Shown here: piece by piece, positions 34,153-42,908 of the stretch
Position numbering within the stretch: position 1 is the first letter of the stretch
Layout of the letters: each line of letters opens with the position of its first letter
From: JBBSDP01 sp038240605
GTDB taxonomy: Bacteria > Planctomycetota > Phycisphaerae > Tepidisphaerales > Tepidisphaeraceae
NCBI GenBank assembly: GCA_038240605.1
Contig: JBBSDP010000014.1
Location: forward strand, 1 to 64,000
DNA length: 64,000 bases
Reading direction: 5' to 3'
Program-made: the position numbers and the translations under genes
The notes under the pieces: model-generated
Database searches by the model: none
The model's input: the letters and a program-made list of their open reading frames with translations, nothing else
What the model was told of the DNA's origin: nothing

Positions 34153-35244
34153 TCAGATGCTGTCGATCGCCGATTGGAACTCCCCGCGCTTGAAGATGTG
34201 GAAGAGGAGCCACAGGGACGGGAACAGCAGCAGCGCGCCCAAGGGCAATAGACCTGCCATGAACCGCAGCGTTTGCGCCGGCGCTGCCGCGGACGTGAGC
34301 GTCACATCCGGATAGATCAGGTACGGATACGTCGCGATGCCCCAGCCACCTAGCATCAGCACCACTTCCCCCGCTGCAAAGATCGGCGCCAGGTAGGCGC
34401 GTCGCCCAAAAACGGCCCAGGCCGACAGTCCGAACAAGACGGTGCCGGCGATCAATGCCGGAGCGGTGTGCCGCGAGACGAGCCGATCGTAGAACCACGT
34501 CGCCTGTGTGCGGGCCAGCAGCAGGACGATGCCGGCCAGGACCGCCGTTGCCGTGCCGGCCAGGATGGCTCGATGTCGGAAGTCATTGCGCAACGCGCCG
34601 CGCGTCTCCGCGACCAGGTAGACCGCGGCCAGGTAAGCGCAGGCGGACAACGCGAGCAGGCCGCAGGCGATCGAGAGGCCGGTGAGCCAGGGGGCCTTAC
34701 CGCCGGCGGCGAAGTAGGCGCTGCCACCCGGCGCGACGCGAACGCCACCTTCGGACACCGCTCCAAACGCCGCCCCCAGCAGGAACGGCGAGATGACGCT
34801 CGCCCCGCCAAACAACATTCCCCAGCCACGCAGAGAGGCGAGGCGGCGCGACCACGAGCGGGATCGACCGCTCGTTTCCGAGATTGAAGACGAGGCTTGA
34901 GCTGTCGTGTGACTATAACCACGAAAAATGAACGCCGCTCCGCGTAGCATGATGCCCAGCAGTGCGAGATGAAAAGGCACGAATAACGCTTCGCTCAGGA
35001 CCCGATATCCGTGCGGAAAGCAGTTGAAGAGCAGGACGATCACGAAAACCAGCCAGACGTGATTCGCCTCCCAGACCGGGCCCATTGCATGGGCGATCGC
35101 ATCGCGCTGTTCGAGCTTGCGCGGCCCGGCGGCGACCAGGTCCCAAACCCCGCCGCCGAAATCAGCACCGCCAAGAACGACATAGGCGCAGAGGCTTAAC
35201 AATCCGACGATCGCGATCAAATCGATGAGCGGTTGGTCTGTCAT
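34153..35244 (-). CDS. cydB: Cytochrome bd-type ubiquinol oxidase subunit II (CioB/CydB)
   Basis: Integral membrane partner of the bd oxidase haem subunit. After MTDQPLIDLIAIVGLLSLCAY come GGADFGGGVWDLVA, PVWEANHVWLVF (the conserved W-E-x-N-H-V-W motif), FHLALLGIMLRGAAFIFR and six to eight further membrane helices. The ATG at 35244 overlaps the cydA stop by 4 bp (ATGA); the longer frame to 35547 lies inside cydA and is not used. 363 residues. A linker containing many Ser/Arg between helices is somewhat longer than I would expect. Confidence 0.92.
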   Translation of the reverse strand: MTDQPLIDLIAIVGLLSLCAYVVLGGADFGGGVWDLVAAGPRKLEQRDAIAHAMGPVWEANHVWLVFVIVLLFNCFPHGYRVLSEALFVPFHLALLGIMLRGAAFIFRGYSHTTAQASSSISETSGRSRSWSRRLASLRGWGMLFGGASVISPFLLGAAFGAVSEGGVRVAPGGSAYFAAGGKAPWLTGLSIACGLLALSACAYLAAVYLVAETRGALRNDFRHRAILAGTATAVLAGIVLLLARTQATWFYDRLVSRHTAPALIAGTVLFGLSAWAVFGRRAYLAPIFAAGEVVLMLGGWGIATYPYLIYPDVTLTSAAAPAQTLRFMAGLLPLGALLLFPSLWLLFHIFKRGEFQSAIDSI

Positions 35245-36569
35245 CGATTGAAATGCTCCCGCGCCAGAGCTTGCGGCGCCATTCGTCCCAGGTAGCGGAG
35301 CAACAGGATGAGCGTCCCCGCCAGCAGCAGGTAGAGGAGAACGAACGAGAAGAAGACCGGCGTCACTGCCCGCGATGGCGTAACGGCGTTGGTCGTGCGA
35401 AGCACGTGATGAACGATCCAAGGCTGGCGCCCGACCTCGGTCGTCACCCAGCCGAATTCCAATGCAACGAAACCCAGCGGCCCACAAATCGCCACTGCCC
35501 GGCAAAGCCGGCGGCTCTCCAGCACGCGATCGCGGAAGCGCCACCACCGCCAGAAAAACCAGGCCGAGAGCAACATGAGGAGCGTGCCGATGGCGATCAT
35601 GACCTCAAACGCGAAATGGGTCAGCGGCACGCTGGGCCAGAGGTCATCGGGGATTTCGTTGAGCCCGACGACGATGGCATCAGGATCGTGGGCGGCCAGG
35701 AGGCTTAACCCGTCCGGGATCGGAATCGCGAAGCGCATCCGCCGCTCGGCGGTGTCGGGGTAACCGCCCAGATGCATGGGAGCGTGCGAACGCGTGACGA
35801 AATTCCCTTCCATCGCGGCGAATTTCGCGGGCTGTGTGCGATAGACGAACCGGGCCAGGAAATCGCCCGAGATCGGCTGAAGAAACGCGCCGACGCCGCC
35901 GACCGCCAGGCATACCACAATCGCCGAACGCTGATATGCATCGCGCTGTCCGCGCAACCATGTGACGGCATAGTAAGCGGCCACGCCGAACGAAACCGCG
36001 ACGTAACACGCGAGGGTGGAGTGGACCCACATCACGTACCACGTGTAAGAGCGGAAGATCGCGAACGGATCGGTCGAGATGACACGGCCGACGGCATCGA
36101 GCACAAACCCGACCGGCTGCTGCATCCAGGCGTTGACGGCCAGCACGAGAATCCCCGATGCCGCTCCGCTGACCGCGATGACGACGCCGCACCACCAGTG
36201 TGCGGCACGGCCGAGCCGATCCCACCCGTAAACGTAGAGCGCGATGAAGATCGCTTCGACGAAGAACGCGAACGCTTCCAGGGCAAACGCATGTCCCACC
36301 GCCGGCCCGGCGATCTCCATGTAGCGCGGCCAGAGCAGCCCCAGCTCGAAGGCGAGGGCCGTCCCGGAGACGGCGCCGATCGCAAAGAGCAGCCCCGTCG
36401 CCTTGGCCCATTTCTTAGCCAGTTGCAGGTAATGCAGTTGCCCCGTGCGCAGGTACTGGCGCTCGACGAGCACCATCAGGAACGGCAGCCCGATCCCCAG
36501 GGCCGCAAAGACCATGTGGAAGATGAAGGAGAGCGCCATCTGAGCGCGTGCCGCGATGAGAGGAGTCAC
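35241..36569 (-). CDS. cydA: Cytochrome bd-type ubiquinol oxidase subunit I, CIO type
   Basis: Haem-bearing subunit that oxidises quinol and reduces O2 to water. Features: R-x-QMALSFIFHM near the N-terminus (axial His), W-x-HSTLACYVAVSFGVAAYY (axial His region), QPAKFAAMEGNF, and the GRQPWIVHHVLRT motif. The short Q-loop and the GRQPW-V-L-R-T form resemble cyanide-insensitive oxidases (CioA). I prefer the GTG at 36569, which gives the family-like MTPLIAARAQMAL start; TATCAT lies 6 nt above it. Starts 60 bp after the DUF4159 stop, so it may share a transcript or have its own promoter. Confidence 0.92.
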   Translation of the reverse strand: MTPLIAARAQMALSFIFHMVFAALGIGLPFLMVLVERQYLRTGQLHYLQLAKKWAKATGLLFAIGAVSGTALAFELGLLWPRYMEIAGPAVGHAFALEAFAFFVEAIFIALYVYGWDRLGRAAHWWCGVVIAVSGAASGILVLAVNAWMQQPVGFVLDAVGRVISTDPFAIFRSYTWYVMWVHSTLACYVAVSFGVAAYYAVTWLRGQRDAYQRSAIVVCLAVGGVGAFLQPISGDFLARFVYRTQPAKFAAMEGNFVTRSHAPMHLGGYPDTAERRMRFAIPIPDGLSLLAAHDPDAIVVGLNEIPDDLWPSVPLTHFAFEVMIAIGTLLMLLSAWFFWRWWRFRDRVLESRRLCRAVAICGPLGFVALEFGWVTTEVGRQPWIVHHVLRTTNAVTPSRAVTPVFFSFVLLYLLLAGTLILLLRYLGRMAPQALAREHFNR

Positions 36570-36628
36570 GGCGGAATGATACACGCTACCGGATGGAGAT
36601 GGTGGGATAGATCATTCTGTCTGACTGG

Positions 36629-38260
36629 CTACTTGCGATATTGCTTGGTGGCTTCGAGGTAGTGGACGGAGCTGTACCACACGATGTTCATCCCCAGGCG
36701 CATCGACTGGGTGACGATGGCGGGTGGCTGGCCGCCGTGGCCGGCCTTCCAGGCGTCATTGAGGTTGCCGGGGAAGTAGAAGACCGCCCAGCGCCCGTCG
36801 ATCTTGACGCCGCGGGCGCGCGAGCCGTCGTGGTGCCAGAGGGGCGGCGCGCCGCCGGGAAAGCGGAAGGGCTGCTGGAAGATCGGGTCGTCGTTGGAGA
36901 TGTCGAGCAGCTCGCGCTCCGGGAAGACCGTGGTCATGAACGATCGAAATGCACGGCCCCATTCTTCGCTGCCGGCATCGGCGAAGATCATCCCGCCGTC
37001 CAGGCAATACTGCCGCAGGATGCGGACGTCTTCTCCCGAACAGTTGATCGCTCCGCCGATCCCCGTGAAATACAGGAACGGGGGCGCCTGTCCCTTCTTG
37101 AAATTGCGAATGGCGCCGATCGGGATGGCTTCGGAGTGATCGGCAGTCTTGAGCTGACTTATCTTTCGAAACTCGTCGAGGAAGTTCACGTCGGCACGGC
37201 TTTCATCGTTGCCGTCGTTCCAGCCGCGGTCGTCGTACTGGATGCGGATGAAGCGGATGGTGCCGCCTGCCGCGCCCCCTCCGAAGCCGCCGCCTGAACC
37301 AGGACCGTGGCCGAATCCGCCTTGTCCCTCACCTGCAAAACCGCCGGCGTCGACGTCGTTGACGTTGGCCTGGTACGTGTTCTCAGTCACCTCGGCGACA
37401 TCGGCCGCGACCATCGAATCGTCGATCGATGGAAAGGAAAGGGAGATCGCGGAGTTGGAGCGGCCGAAGTGCTTCTTTCGACGGCTGGGTTCCCGCCGCT
37501 TCTTGATCAACTTAACGCTGGCCTGGGCCTTGTTGACCGCGCCGTCCGCCCCGCCGCCGCCACCGCCTCCACCGCCGCCCGGGATCAGGTAGGCGTCGGA
37601 GCCGATGTGCAGCAACAGGGCGAGGGGAAGCAGGACGAGAATGAGAAAGTGCAGCGCGAGGCTAAAGTCGATGCTCTTGTGTTTGCCGGCATCCAGCGGG
37701 TGAACCAGCCGGTGGGCGCGGGCAGCGGAATCCATGTCGCCGCCGGTCTCCTCGATCAGTCCATAACTGGCGAGCACACGGCGGCGCGTCGAATACAGGT
37801 GAAGGCCGATCGCGGCCAGACCGACGAGCAAGCCCGGCGCGGTCCACTTCAGCTTCAGATGGGCGAGTTCCTGAAGGTCCGGCACCGTGCCAGCGATCGC
37901 CAGCGGCTTATCACGGATCACATCGAGCGGCTGGGCGACCAGGAAAATCCACGCCGCCGACTGAACGTAGATACAGCAGATCGCGACGGTGAGGGCGATC
38001 TTCCCAGATGGACGCGCAGCCTGGGCTAACGCCGCCGCCACGAGCCCCACTGCGGCGGCGAACCCCATGGCCACACACGCCGCGTGCAGCACAAACGGGA
38101 TATAGGCATCGGCAAAGGGCTTAACGAATAAAGGGTTCGCCGCGAGGACCCGGTGGTAGATGACGGTCGCAAATGCCGCCGCCACCGCGCCGATCACGAG
38201 CGCCGCCGCCACGGAGCCAGCGAGGTAGCGGGGAACATGGCGGGTTGAACGGTCTGTCAT
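36629..38260 (-). CDS. DUF4159 membrane protein
   Basis: A 543-residue protein. The N-terminal half has about five membrane helices (for example LAGSVAAALVIGAVAAAFATV and LVAAALAQAA), then a loop with a run of ten Gly residues, a Lys/Arg-rich segment (KLIKKRREPSRRKKHFGRS), and a C-terminal DUF4159 domain: IRFIRIQYDDRGWNDG, FLYFTGIGGAINCSGEDVRILRQYC, GGMIFADAGSEEWGRAFR, FPERELLDISNDDPIF, and MGMNIVWY. DUF4159 has a glutamine-amidotransferase-like flavour in my reading (a GG-x-x-x-x-D turn) but no known activity. The ATG at 38260 is chosen over a GTG at 38272. Immediately downstream of the ExbD cluster. Confidence 0.85.
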   Translation of the reverse strand: MTDRSTRHVPRYLAGSVAAALVIGAVAAAFATVIYHRVLAANPLFVKPFADAYIPFVLHAACVAMGFAAAVGLVAAALAQAARPSGKIALTVAICCIYVQSAAWIFLVAQPLDVIRDKPLAIAGTVPDLQELAHLKLKWTAPGLLVGLAAIGLHLYSTRRRVLASYGLIEETGGDMDSAARAHRLVHPLDAGKHKSIDFSLALHFLILVLLPLALLLHIGSDAYLIPGGGGGGGGGGADGAVNKAQASVKLIKKRREPSRRKKHFGRSNSAISLSFPSIDDSMVAADVAEVTENTYQANVNDVDAGGFAGEGQGGFGHGPGSGGGFGGGAAGGTIRFIRIQYDDRGWNDGNDESRADVNFLDEFRKISQLKTADHSEAIPIGAIRNFKKGQAPPFLYFTGIGGAINCSGEDVRILRQYCLDGGMIFADAGSEEWGRAFRSFMTTVFPERELLDISNDDPIFQQPFRFPGGAPPLWHHDGSRARGVKIDGRWAVFYFPGNLNDAWKAGHGGQPPAIVTQSMRLGMNIVWYSSVHYLEATKQYRK

Positions 38261-38333
38261 TGCCAGGTTCACGGCGGGCCAGGGTCGCGGAGGTTCCGCC
38301 GGTAGGAGGGATACGTGGGGTCTTTCGCGCGGC

Positions 38334-38780
38334 TTACTTCAGCGTGGAGTCGTCCAGATCGAAGCCGCGGTGACTCGGGTCCTTGGGAATCTCGGCGGGC
38401 TTGGCCGTCTCGTTGATCTTGCGGACCTCGGGGTTGTCCTTGCGCTGCTCGAGCAGTTTCTTTTCGTCCGTCGTGGGGTTCACAGTCGTGGTGGGTGTCG
38501 TCGGCTGCTGGGTGGTCGTTGCAGTGGGCGGCTGCGTCGCTGACGAGGCGACGGCGGCCTGGTCGGCGGCCAGTTTCTGGGCGTCGGCCGCCTGTTGCCG
38601 TGCAGCGGCTCCGGCGGGATCGATCCAGCGGTCGCGGATATATCCCATCGAGGTCCCGCCGATCAGGACCAGGTGAATCCCCGCGGCGACCAGTACCCAG
38701 AACAGCGTCTGGCCGTTCGACATCTCCGAGATCATCTTGCGCCGGTTGGCGGCGTTCAGGTTTTGGGCGACGGAAGCCAT
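38334..38780 (-). CDS. Single-pass membrane protein of the ExbB/ExbD cluster
   Basis: A 148-residue protein with no family I can name. Residues of about 1-25 are cytoplasmic (NAANRRKMISEM), one membrane helix follows (FWVLVAAGIHLVLIGGTS), and the rest is a periplasmic Ala/Gln/Thr-rich linker, then a charged C-terminus (DEKKLLEQRKDNPEV, ending DLDDSTLK). One-helix plus disordered spacer is the TonB/TolA-like architecture, so it could be a cluster-specific energy-transducing rod, but no TonB_C domain is visible. It starts 2 bp after the exbD stop. Confidence 0.7.
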   Translation of the reverse strand: MASVAQNLNAANRRKMISEMSNGQTLFWVLVAAGIHLVLIGGTSMGYIRDRWIDPAGAAARQQAADAQKLAADQAAVASSATQPPTATTTQQPTTPTTTVNPTTDEKKLLEQRKDNPEVRKINETAKPAEIPKDPSHRGFDLDDSTLK

Positions 38781-38782
38781 GG

Positions 38783-39187
38783 CTATTTCACCTCGTGGAT
38801 GATGGCGATCACACCGCCGGCATTGGCGATCGCTTCGTAGACCGGGCGGTACACTTTGTAAGTTTGCGACTTATCACAACGAAAACGCACTTCGCAGTCC
38901 TTCGGATTGGTTCGGCCAGTAATCTTGCTCCGCAGCGCGTTCTCCAGATCGGCCGGACTGCCCATCGCCTGTCCGTCGAGTGAGAGATGTCCCTCGCTGT
39001 CGAGCGACGCCGTGAAGGCTGACGTTGTCTCCGTGCCCTTGGGCAGCAGCGGAAGGGTCATCGTGCCGTGCTCGTTCATGAAGGTCGAGCTGAGCATGAA
39101 AAAGAAGATGATCAGGAACGCGATGTCGGCCAGCGACACCATCTGCGTTTCCTTCACCGGTTCTTTTCGTTTGCGTCGGATCTTCAT
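38783..39187 (-). CDS. exbD: ExbD-like biopolymer transport protein (first copy)
   Basis: A 134-residue ExbD/TolR protein: a basic N-terminus (MKIRRKRKEPV), one membrane helix carrying the conserved Asp in MVSLADIAFLIIFFFMLSS, and a periplasmic domain ending with EAIANAGGVIAIIHE. The Asp participates in proton translocation with ExbB. The periplasmic domain has unusual Cys residues (DCEVRF, CDKSQ). Two consecutive ExbD genes plus ExbB form the motor of the cluster. Confidence 0.9.
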   Translation of the reverse strand: MKIRRKRKEPVKETQMVSLADIAFLIIFFFMLSSTFMNEHGTMTLPLLPKGTETTSAFTASLDSEGHLSLDGQAMGSPADLENALRSKITGRTNPKDCEVRFRCDKSQTYKVYRPVYEAIANAGGVIAIIHEVK

Positions 39188-39216
39188 GGCTGTGGCCAGT
39201 GCGCCGGTAGCGGCGG

Positions 39217-39624
39217 CTACTTTTCCTCTTCCATCACCAACACGCCGCCTGCGCGCTGGATCGCGTACATGATTTCCACGTCACGTTGAAACGTGAGGTC
39301 CTGCTTCCCTTCGATGATGACCGCCCGATCCTGCTCGCTCTTCTTTCCCTTGAGCAGTTCCGCAATCCGCGCCTGGAGCCGTTCGAGCGGCACCGGCTTT
39401 CCGTCAATCATCACCTGGTTCTCGGTGGCCTGCACCGTTATCGTCTTGGCCGTCTGTGCATTCGCCTGCTGCTTCTCGTTGGCGGCGGGCATGTCCAGGT
39501 TGAGCGAGTGGTTCATCGCGAAGGTCGAGGCCACGAGAAAGAAGATGATGACCTGCCAGGCGATGTCCGCCAGGGAGATGAACGGAATGTGGGGCTCGGG
39601 GGTTTTGCGTCGTCGGATGTTCAT
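39217..39624 (-). CDS. exbD: ExbD-like biopolymer transport protein (second copy)
   Basis: A 135-residue ExbD/TolR protein with the conserved helix Asp in FISLADIAWQVIIFFLVAS and a periplasmic domain ending with YAIQRAGGVLVME. GGGAG Shine-Dalgarno precedes the ATG at 39624; an extension to 39666 is not needed. Divergent from its neighbour in the periplasmic part, suggesting two distinct ExbD subunits in one complex rather than a recent duplication. Confidence 0.9.
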   Translation of the reverse strand: MNIRRRKTPEPHIPFISLADIAWQVIIFFLVASTFAMNHSLNLDMPAANEKQQANAQTAKTITVQATENQVMIDGKPVPLERLQARIAELLKGKKSEQDRAVIIEGKQDLTFQRDVEIMYAIQRAGGVLVMEEEK

Positions 39625-39680
39625 GATTGCTCCCTCGCGCGCTACAGGCACGCCGCGTGGGGTCATCGCATTTCAGGACA

Positions 39681-40427
39681 TCAGGGCTGAACGGCCGGTG
39701 CTCGCGTCGGCGCCGCGACCCGCGTTGCGGGAGCCGGCACGGCCGGCTTGACGGGCGCAGAAACGGCTTGCGGGGTGTGCAGGCCAGCCTGGGCCTGCAT
39801 GTCGAGGATTCGCTCCACCAGCGCCGTGCCGGCGGCCTGGACGCGCAGTACAAATTGGTTCACCTTGGTCGTGAAATAGTTGTATTCAACGGTGGCGATC
39901 GCCGCGACGATCAGGCCGCCCGCGGTACAGAGGAGCGCCTCACCAATGCCACCCGCCACGACCGCGGGGGTCATGACTTGCAGCCGCTTGATGTCGAGGA
40001 ACGCGCGGATCATGCCCACCACCGTTCCCATCATTCCCAGGATCGGCGCCAGCGACGCGATCGTCGCCAGGGTCGTGAGGTTGCGTTCGAGGAAGTCGAC
40101 CACGTGTCCGCCGTGATCTTCCATCGCGGCGACGATGCCCTCTTCGATCTCCTCCGGCCGTTTGCCGATTCGCTCCAGGAACATCAACTTTCGCAGGCCG
40201 ATGCCCATCGTCTCGGCGACGGGGCCGCCGGTCGAGGCACAGAGGGCGATCGCGTCCTGGATCTTCCCCTGTTCGATCAGGTCGAAGAGCCGGCCGAGCA
40301 GCGTATCGGAATCCACGTCGGCCTTGCGGAAGGCGCGCCAACGCTCCATCGTCACGCCCATGGCGATGATGGAACAGCCCAGGATAATCCAGAGCGCCCA
40401 GCCACCGCGAAAGAGTAGTTCAAGCAT
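39681..40427 (-). CDS. exbB: MotA/TolQ/ExbB proton-channel family protein
   Basis: A 248-residue polytopic protein: membrane helix near the N-terminus (LLFRGGWALWIILGCSIIAMGV), a cytoplasmic region, then the family core SLAPILGMMGTVVGMIRAF and GGIGEALLCTAGGLIVAAIATVEYNYF with conserved Gly and Thr. The C-terminal tail is Ala/Pro-rich. It powers ExbD and a TonB-like partner with the proton-motive force. ATG at 40427 is preceded by AGGA at 6 nt. Followed by two exbD genes, then a one-helix protein and DUF4159. Confidence 0.93.
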   Translation of the reverse strand: MLELLFRGGWALWIILGCSIIAMGVTMERWRAFRKADVDSDTLLGRLFDLIEQGKIQDAIALCASTGGPVAETMGIGLRKLMFLERIGKRPEEIEEGIVAAMEDHGGHVVDFLERNLTTLATIASLAPILGMMGTVVGMIRAFLDIKRLQVMTPAVVAGGIGEALLCTAGGLIVAAIATVEYNYFTTKVNQFVLRVQAAGTALVERILDMQAQAGLHTPQAVSAPVKPAVPAPATRVAAPTRAPAVQP

Positions 40428-40518
40428 AATTCCTGCCGTTTGAGGTCGTCTGATTCGCACCCGCGCGCATCAGGAAAGCACGCGCGGTGCCCTGTCGCGG
40501 ACTGCACGCGATCCGCAA

Positions 40519-42870
40519 CTACTGCGTCCCGCCGCCGCCATTGCCGGCGCCACCGCCGCTAGCGCCTCCGCTCATCTTCTTCTCGATGATCTCCAGGAAG
40601 CTCCGGGCCTTTTCGGCGCTCTTGGAATTGGGGTACTCCGAGAGCAACTGCTCGACCTTTTGCCTGGCCATCGGGTAATTACCCATGCGGTAGGAGGCAA
40701 TGACCCACTTCAGCAGCATTCTGTCCAGAAAGCTGGCGTCGGGATAGTCCTGCGTGACCTGCTCCATCAACTCGATTGCCCGCGCATAGTCCTTGGCGGT
40801 GATGTAGTAGTTGGTGATCTTGTCCAGCGCGTCGCCCGCGTACGGCGAGTTGGGATACTGATCCGCGCACTGCTTATACGCCTGCATGGCGCTGCTCAGT
40901 ACGGGCGGCTTGCCCTCGCGCTCGGCGGCGACGTTCGCGAGGTTCTCCAGCACCTGCCCGGTGAGGAACTGGGCCTCGGGCTTGAGCTGGCTCTTCGGAA
41001 GCGCGATGACCGCGCTGAAGACCGGGATCGCATCGCCCGGCTGGTCCCCCTCCATCCGCGCTTGACCGATCTTCAGCAGCGCCTTGTCGACGAGGCTGGA
41101 ATCGGGAAAGAGCTCGGTCAGCTCACGGCAGACTTGGATGGCGTCATTGAGTTTGTCCTGCACAAGGAGCAAGTCCCACTTCACGCTGAAGGCATCCTCG
41201 ACCAGCGAACGATCGAGGCTTGCCTTGAGGCTGGTCGCGATCACTTCCTCGACCCGGTCCAGACCCTCGTTGGCCTTTTCCGAGGCCTTGGCGGTAAGAC
41301 CAACCTCTTTGAATACCTGGCCAAGCTTCAGGAAGATCTTGGCTTCGATCAGATCCTTGCGGGCCTTGAGGTCGAGCGAATCGACTACGCGGTGCTCGAT
41401 TTTCACGTCCTGGATCTGGCCGATCAGCAGCTTCGCCTGACTCTTAACGACGCGATGCTCGCCGGTCAGGTTCGCCTCATCGACGTATTCGACGACGATG
41501 TCGTCTCCCTTCATCGCCCCGAGGCTGCTGCCGTTGTTCGAGATCCGCGTGGCGTCGGAGACGACGTGCGGCGTGATCCGCCCGACGAAGATCCCGGTGT
41601 GGGGACCGGTTTCGGTGAGCGTCACGGTCACCTCGCTGCGCCTGGCGAACTCCACTTTCTGTTCGAGGTCGAGGCCGGTCTTCGCGTCGGCCGGTGCGGC
41701 GGCGGGAGCGGCGACGCCGGGTGCGGTCTTATCAGCCGCAGGCGCCTCCTCCTTCTCCACCTTGTATTGCGCGTAGACCTTTACGGTGAGCGTGTCGGGT
41801 TGGTCGGAGACGTCGCGGTCCAGGTCCTTTACCCGCAGGAAACAATCCTCATCGGCGAAGACGCCCTTGGTGTACTCGCGGTAGGCACCGTCGGTGAAGC
41901 CGGCGGCGGCGGTCGAGACCATCTTCACCTCTGACAGCCGTTTCACGTTCTGCTGACCGGATTCGGTGTTGCGATCGACGTAATCGACGGCGACGGTGTC
42001 GCCGCCGATGATCTGGAGGATTCCGTCGTTGGGCTTGGCGGCGCCCAGGGCCGTGGGGAGGGAGCCGATGTAGTACTCGCCGCTCCGGCCGAGCGGTTCG
42101 AGCGTGAGCTGCTCGCTGTCGCCGCTTTTGGCGTGAACGGTGACCGTCACCTTCTCGTTATTGGATCGCTGTACGACCAGGTCCTTGTCGTACACCTTCA
42201 CGTAAAGACGCTGACCCGCTTCCGAGTAGTGATCGCCCTGCGCTGAGGGGTCGACGCTGGTGCCAACCATCTCAAGCGCTTCGACGGCCTTTGCCCATCG
42301 GCCGAGCTTGAAGTGGCACTGGCCGATGTAGTAGTAGCTTTCGTTAGCGTAAACGCTCCAGGGGTATTCGCTGGTTACGCGGCGCAGCGCCATGAACGCC
42401 TTGTCGAAGCTGTTCTGGTTGTAGTAGCAGATGCCCGTCTGATAGAGGCCTTCCGCCTGATCGTCGGGCACGTCCGTATCAGTCAGGTGCTCGAACTGCT
42501 TGAGAGCCAGGTCAAACGAGCCGCGCGAGATGTAATACTTCCCCAGCGCCAGGTATGCCTTGAACCGTGCCTTGCTCTTGGGAAACATCTGCGGGACGGA
42601 GGCGATCATCTTGACCGCGCGCTCCTCCTGTTTAAGTTCCAGCAACTCCGTGCCCTTGTTGAGCATGTCGGTCGCCTTGAACTCCAGGCGCGCTTCTTCC
42701 GGATCCTTGGCGGCGGAGACCACGGGGGGCTTGTCGTCGGCCGTAAACGCCGCGGGCGCAATCCAAGACAACCCAAGGGCAATGCTGCCGCAGGCGAGTG
42801 CCAGCCGCCCAATTCGCCGTGACCGGATTGTGTTTTGAGCTTTGAGCATTTTTTTCACTTTGCAGTTCAT
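40519..42870 (-). CDS. Secreted TPR protein with Ig-like 'TETGPHTG' repeat modules
   Basis: A 783-residue secreted protein. Signal region residues of about 1-45; N-terminal TPRs about 65-195 (LALGKYYISRGSFDLALKQFEHL-type repeats); a beta-rich middle (about 220-485) holding two copies of a repeat module, one degenerate and one clear, with VTVTLTETGPHTGIFVG and later GDDIVVEYVD; C-terminal TPRs about 500-755; Gly-rich tail. It belongs to the run that feeds into exbB, 91 bp upstream of it. The start is uncertain: a GTG at 42909 overlapping the previous stop has a closer ribosome-binding sequence than the ATG at 42870. Probably a periplasmic scaffold. Confidence 0.78.
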   Translation of the reverse strand: MNCKVKKMLKAQNTIRSRRIGRLALACGSIALGLSWIAPAAFTADDKPPVVSAAKDPEEARLEFKATDMLNKGTELLELKQEERAVKMIASVPQMFPKSKARFKAYLALGKYYISRGSFDLALKQFEHLTDTDVPDDQAEGLYQTGICYYNQNSFDKAFMALRRVTSEYPWSVYANESYYYIGQCHFKLGRWAKAVEALEMVGTSVDPSAQGDHYSEAGQRLYVKVYDKDLVVQRSNNEKVTVTVHAKSGDSEQLTLEPLGRSGEYYIGSLPTALGAAKPNDGILQIIGGDTVAVDYVDRNTESGQQNVKRLSEVKMVSTAAAGFTDGAYREYTKGVFADEDCFLRVKDLDRDVSDQPDTLTVKVYAQYKVEKEEAPAADKTAPGVAAPAAAPADAKTGLDLEQKVEFARRSEVTVTLTETGPHTGIFVGRITPHVVSDATRISNNGSSLGAMKGDDIVVEYVDEANLTGEHRVVKSQAKLLIGQIQDVKIEHRVVDSLDLKARKDLIEAKIFLKLGQVFKEVGLTAKASEKANEGLDRVEEVIATSLKASLDRSLVEDAFSVKWDLLLVQDKLNDAIQVCRELTELFPDSSLVDKALLKIGQARMEGDQPGDAIPVFSAVIALPKSQLKPEAQFLTGQVLENLANVAAEREGKPPVLSSAMQAYKQCADQYPNSPYAGDALDKITNYYITAKDYARAIELMEQVTQDYPDASFLDRMLLKWVIASYRMGNYPMARQKVEQLLSEYPNSKSAEKARSFLEIIEKKMSGGASGGGAGNGGGGTQ

Positions 42871-42908
42871 ATTCTCGGGAAATTTCGTTCTCGGCGACGC
42901 GCGCGTCA

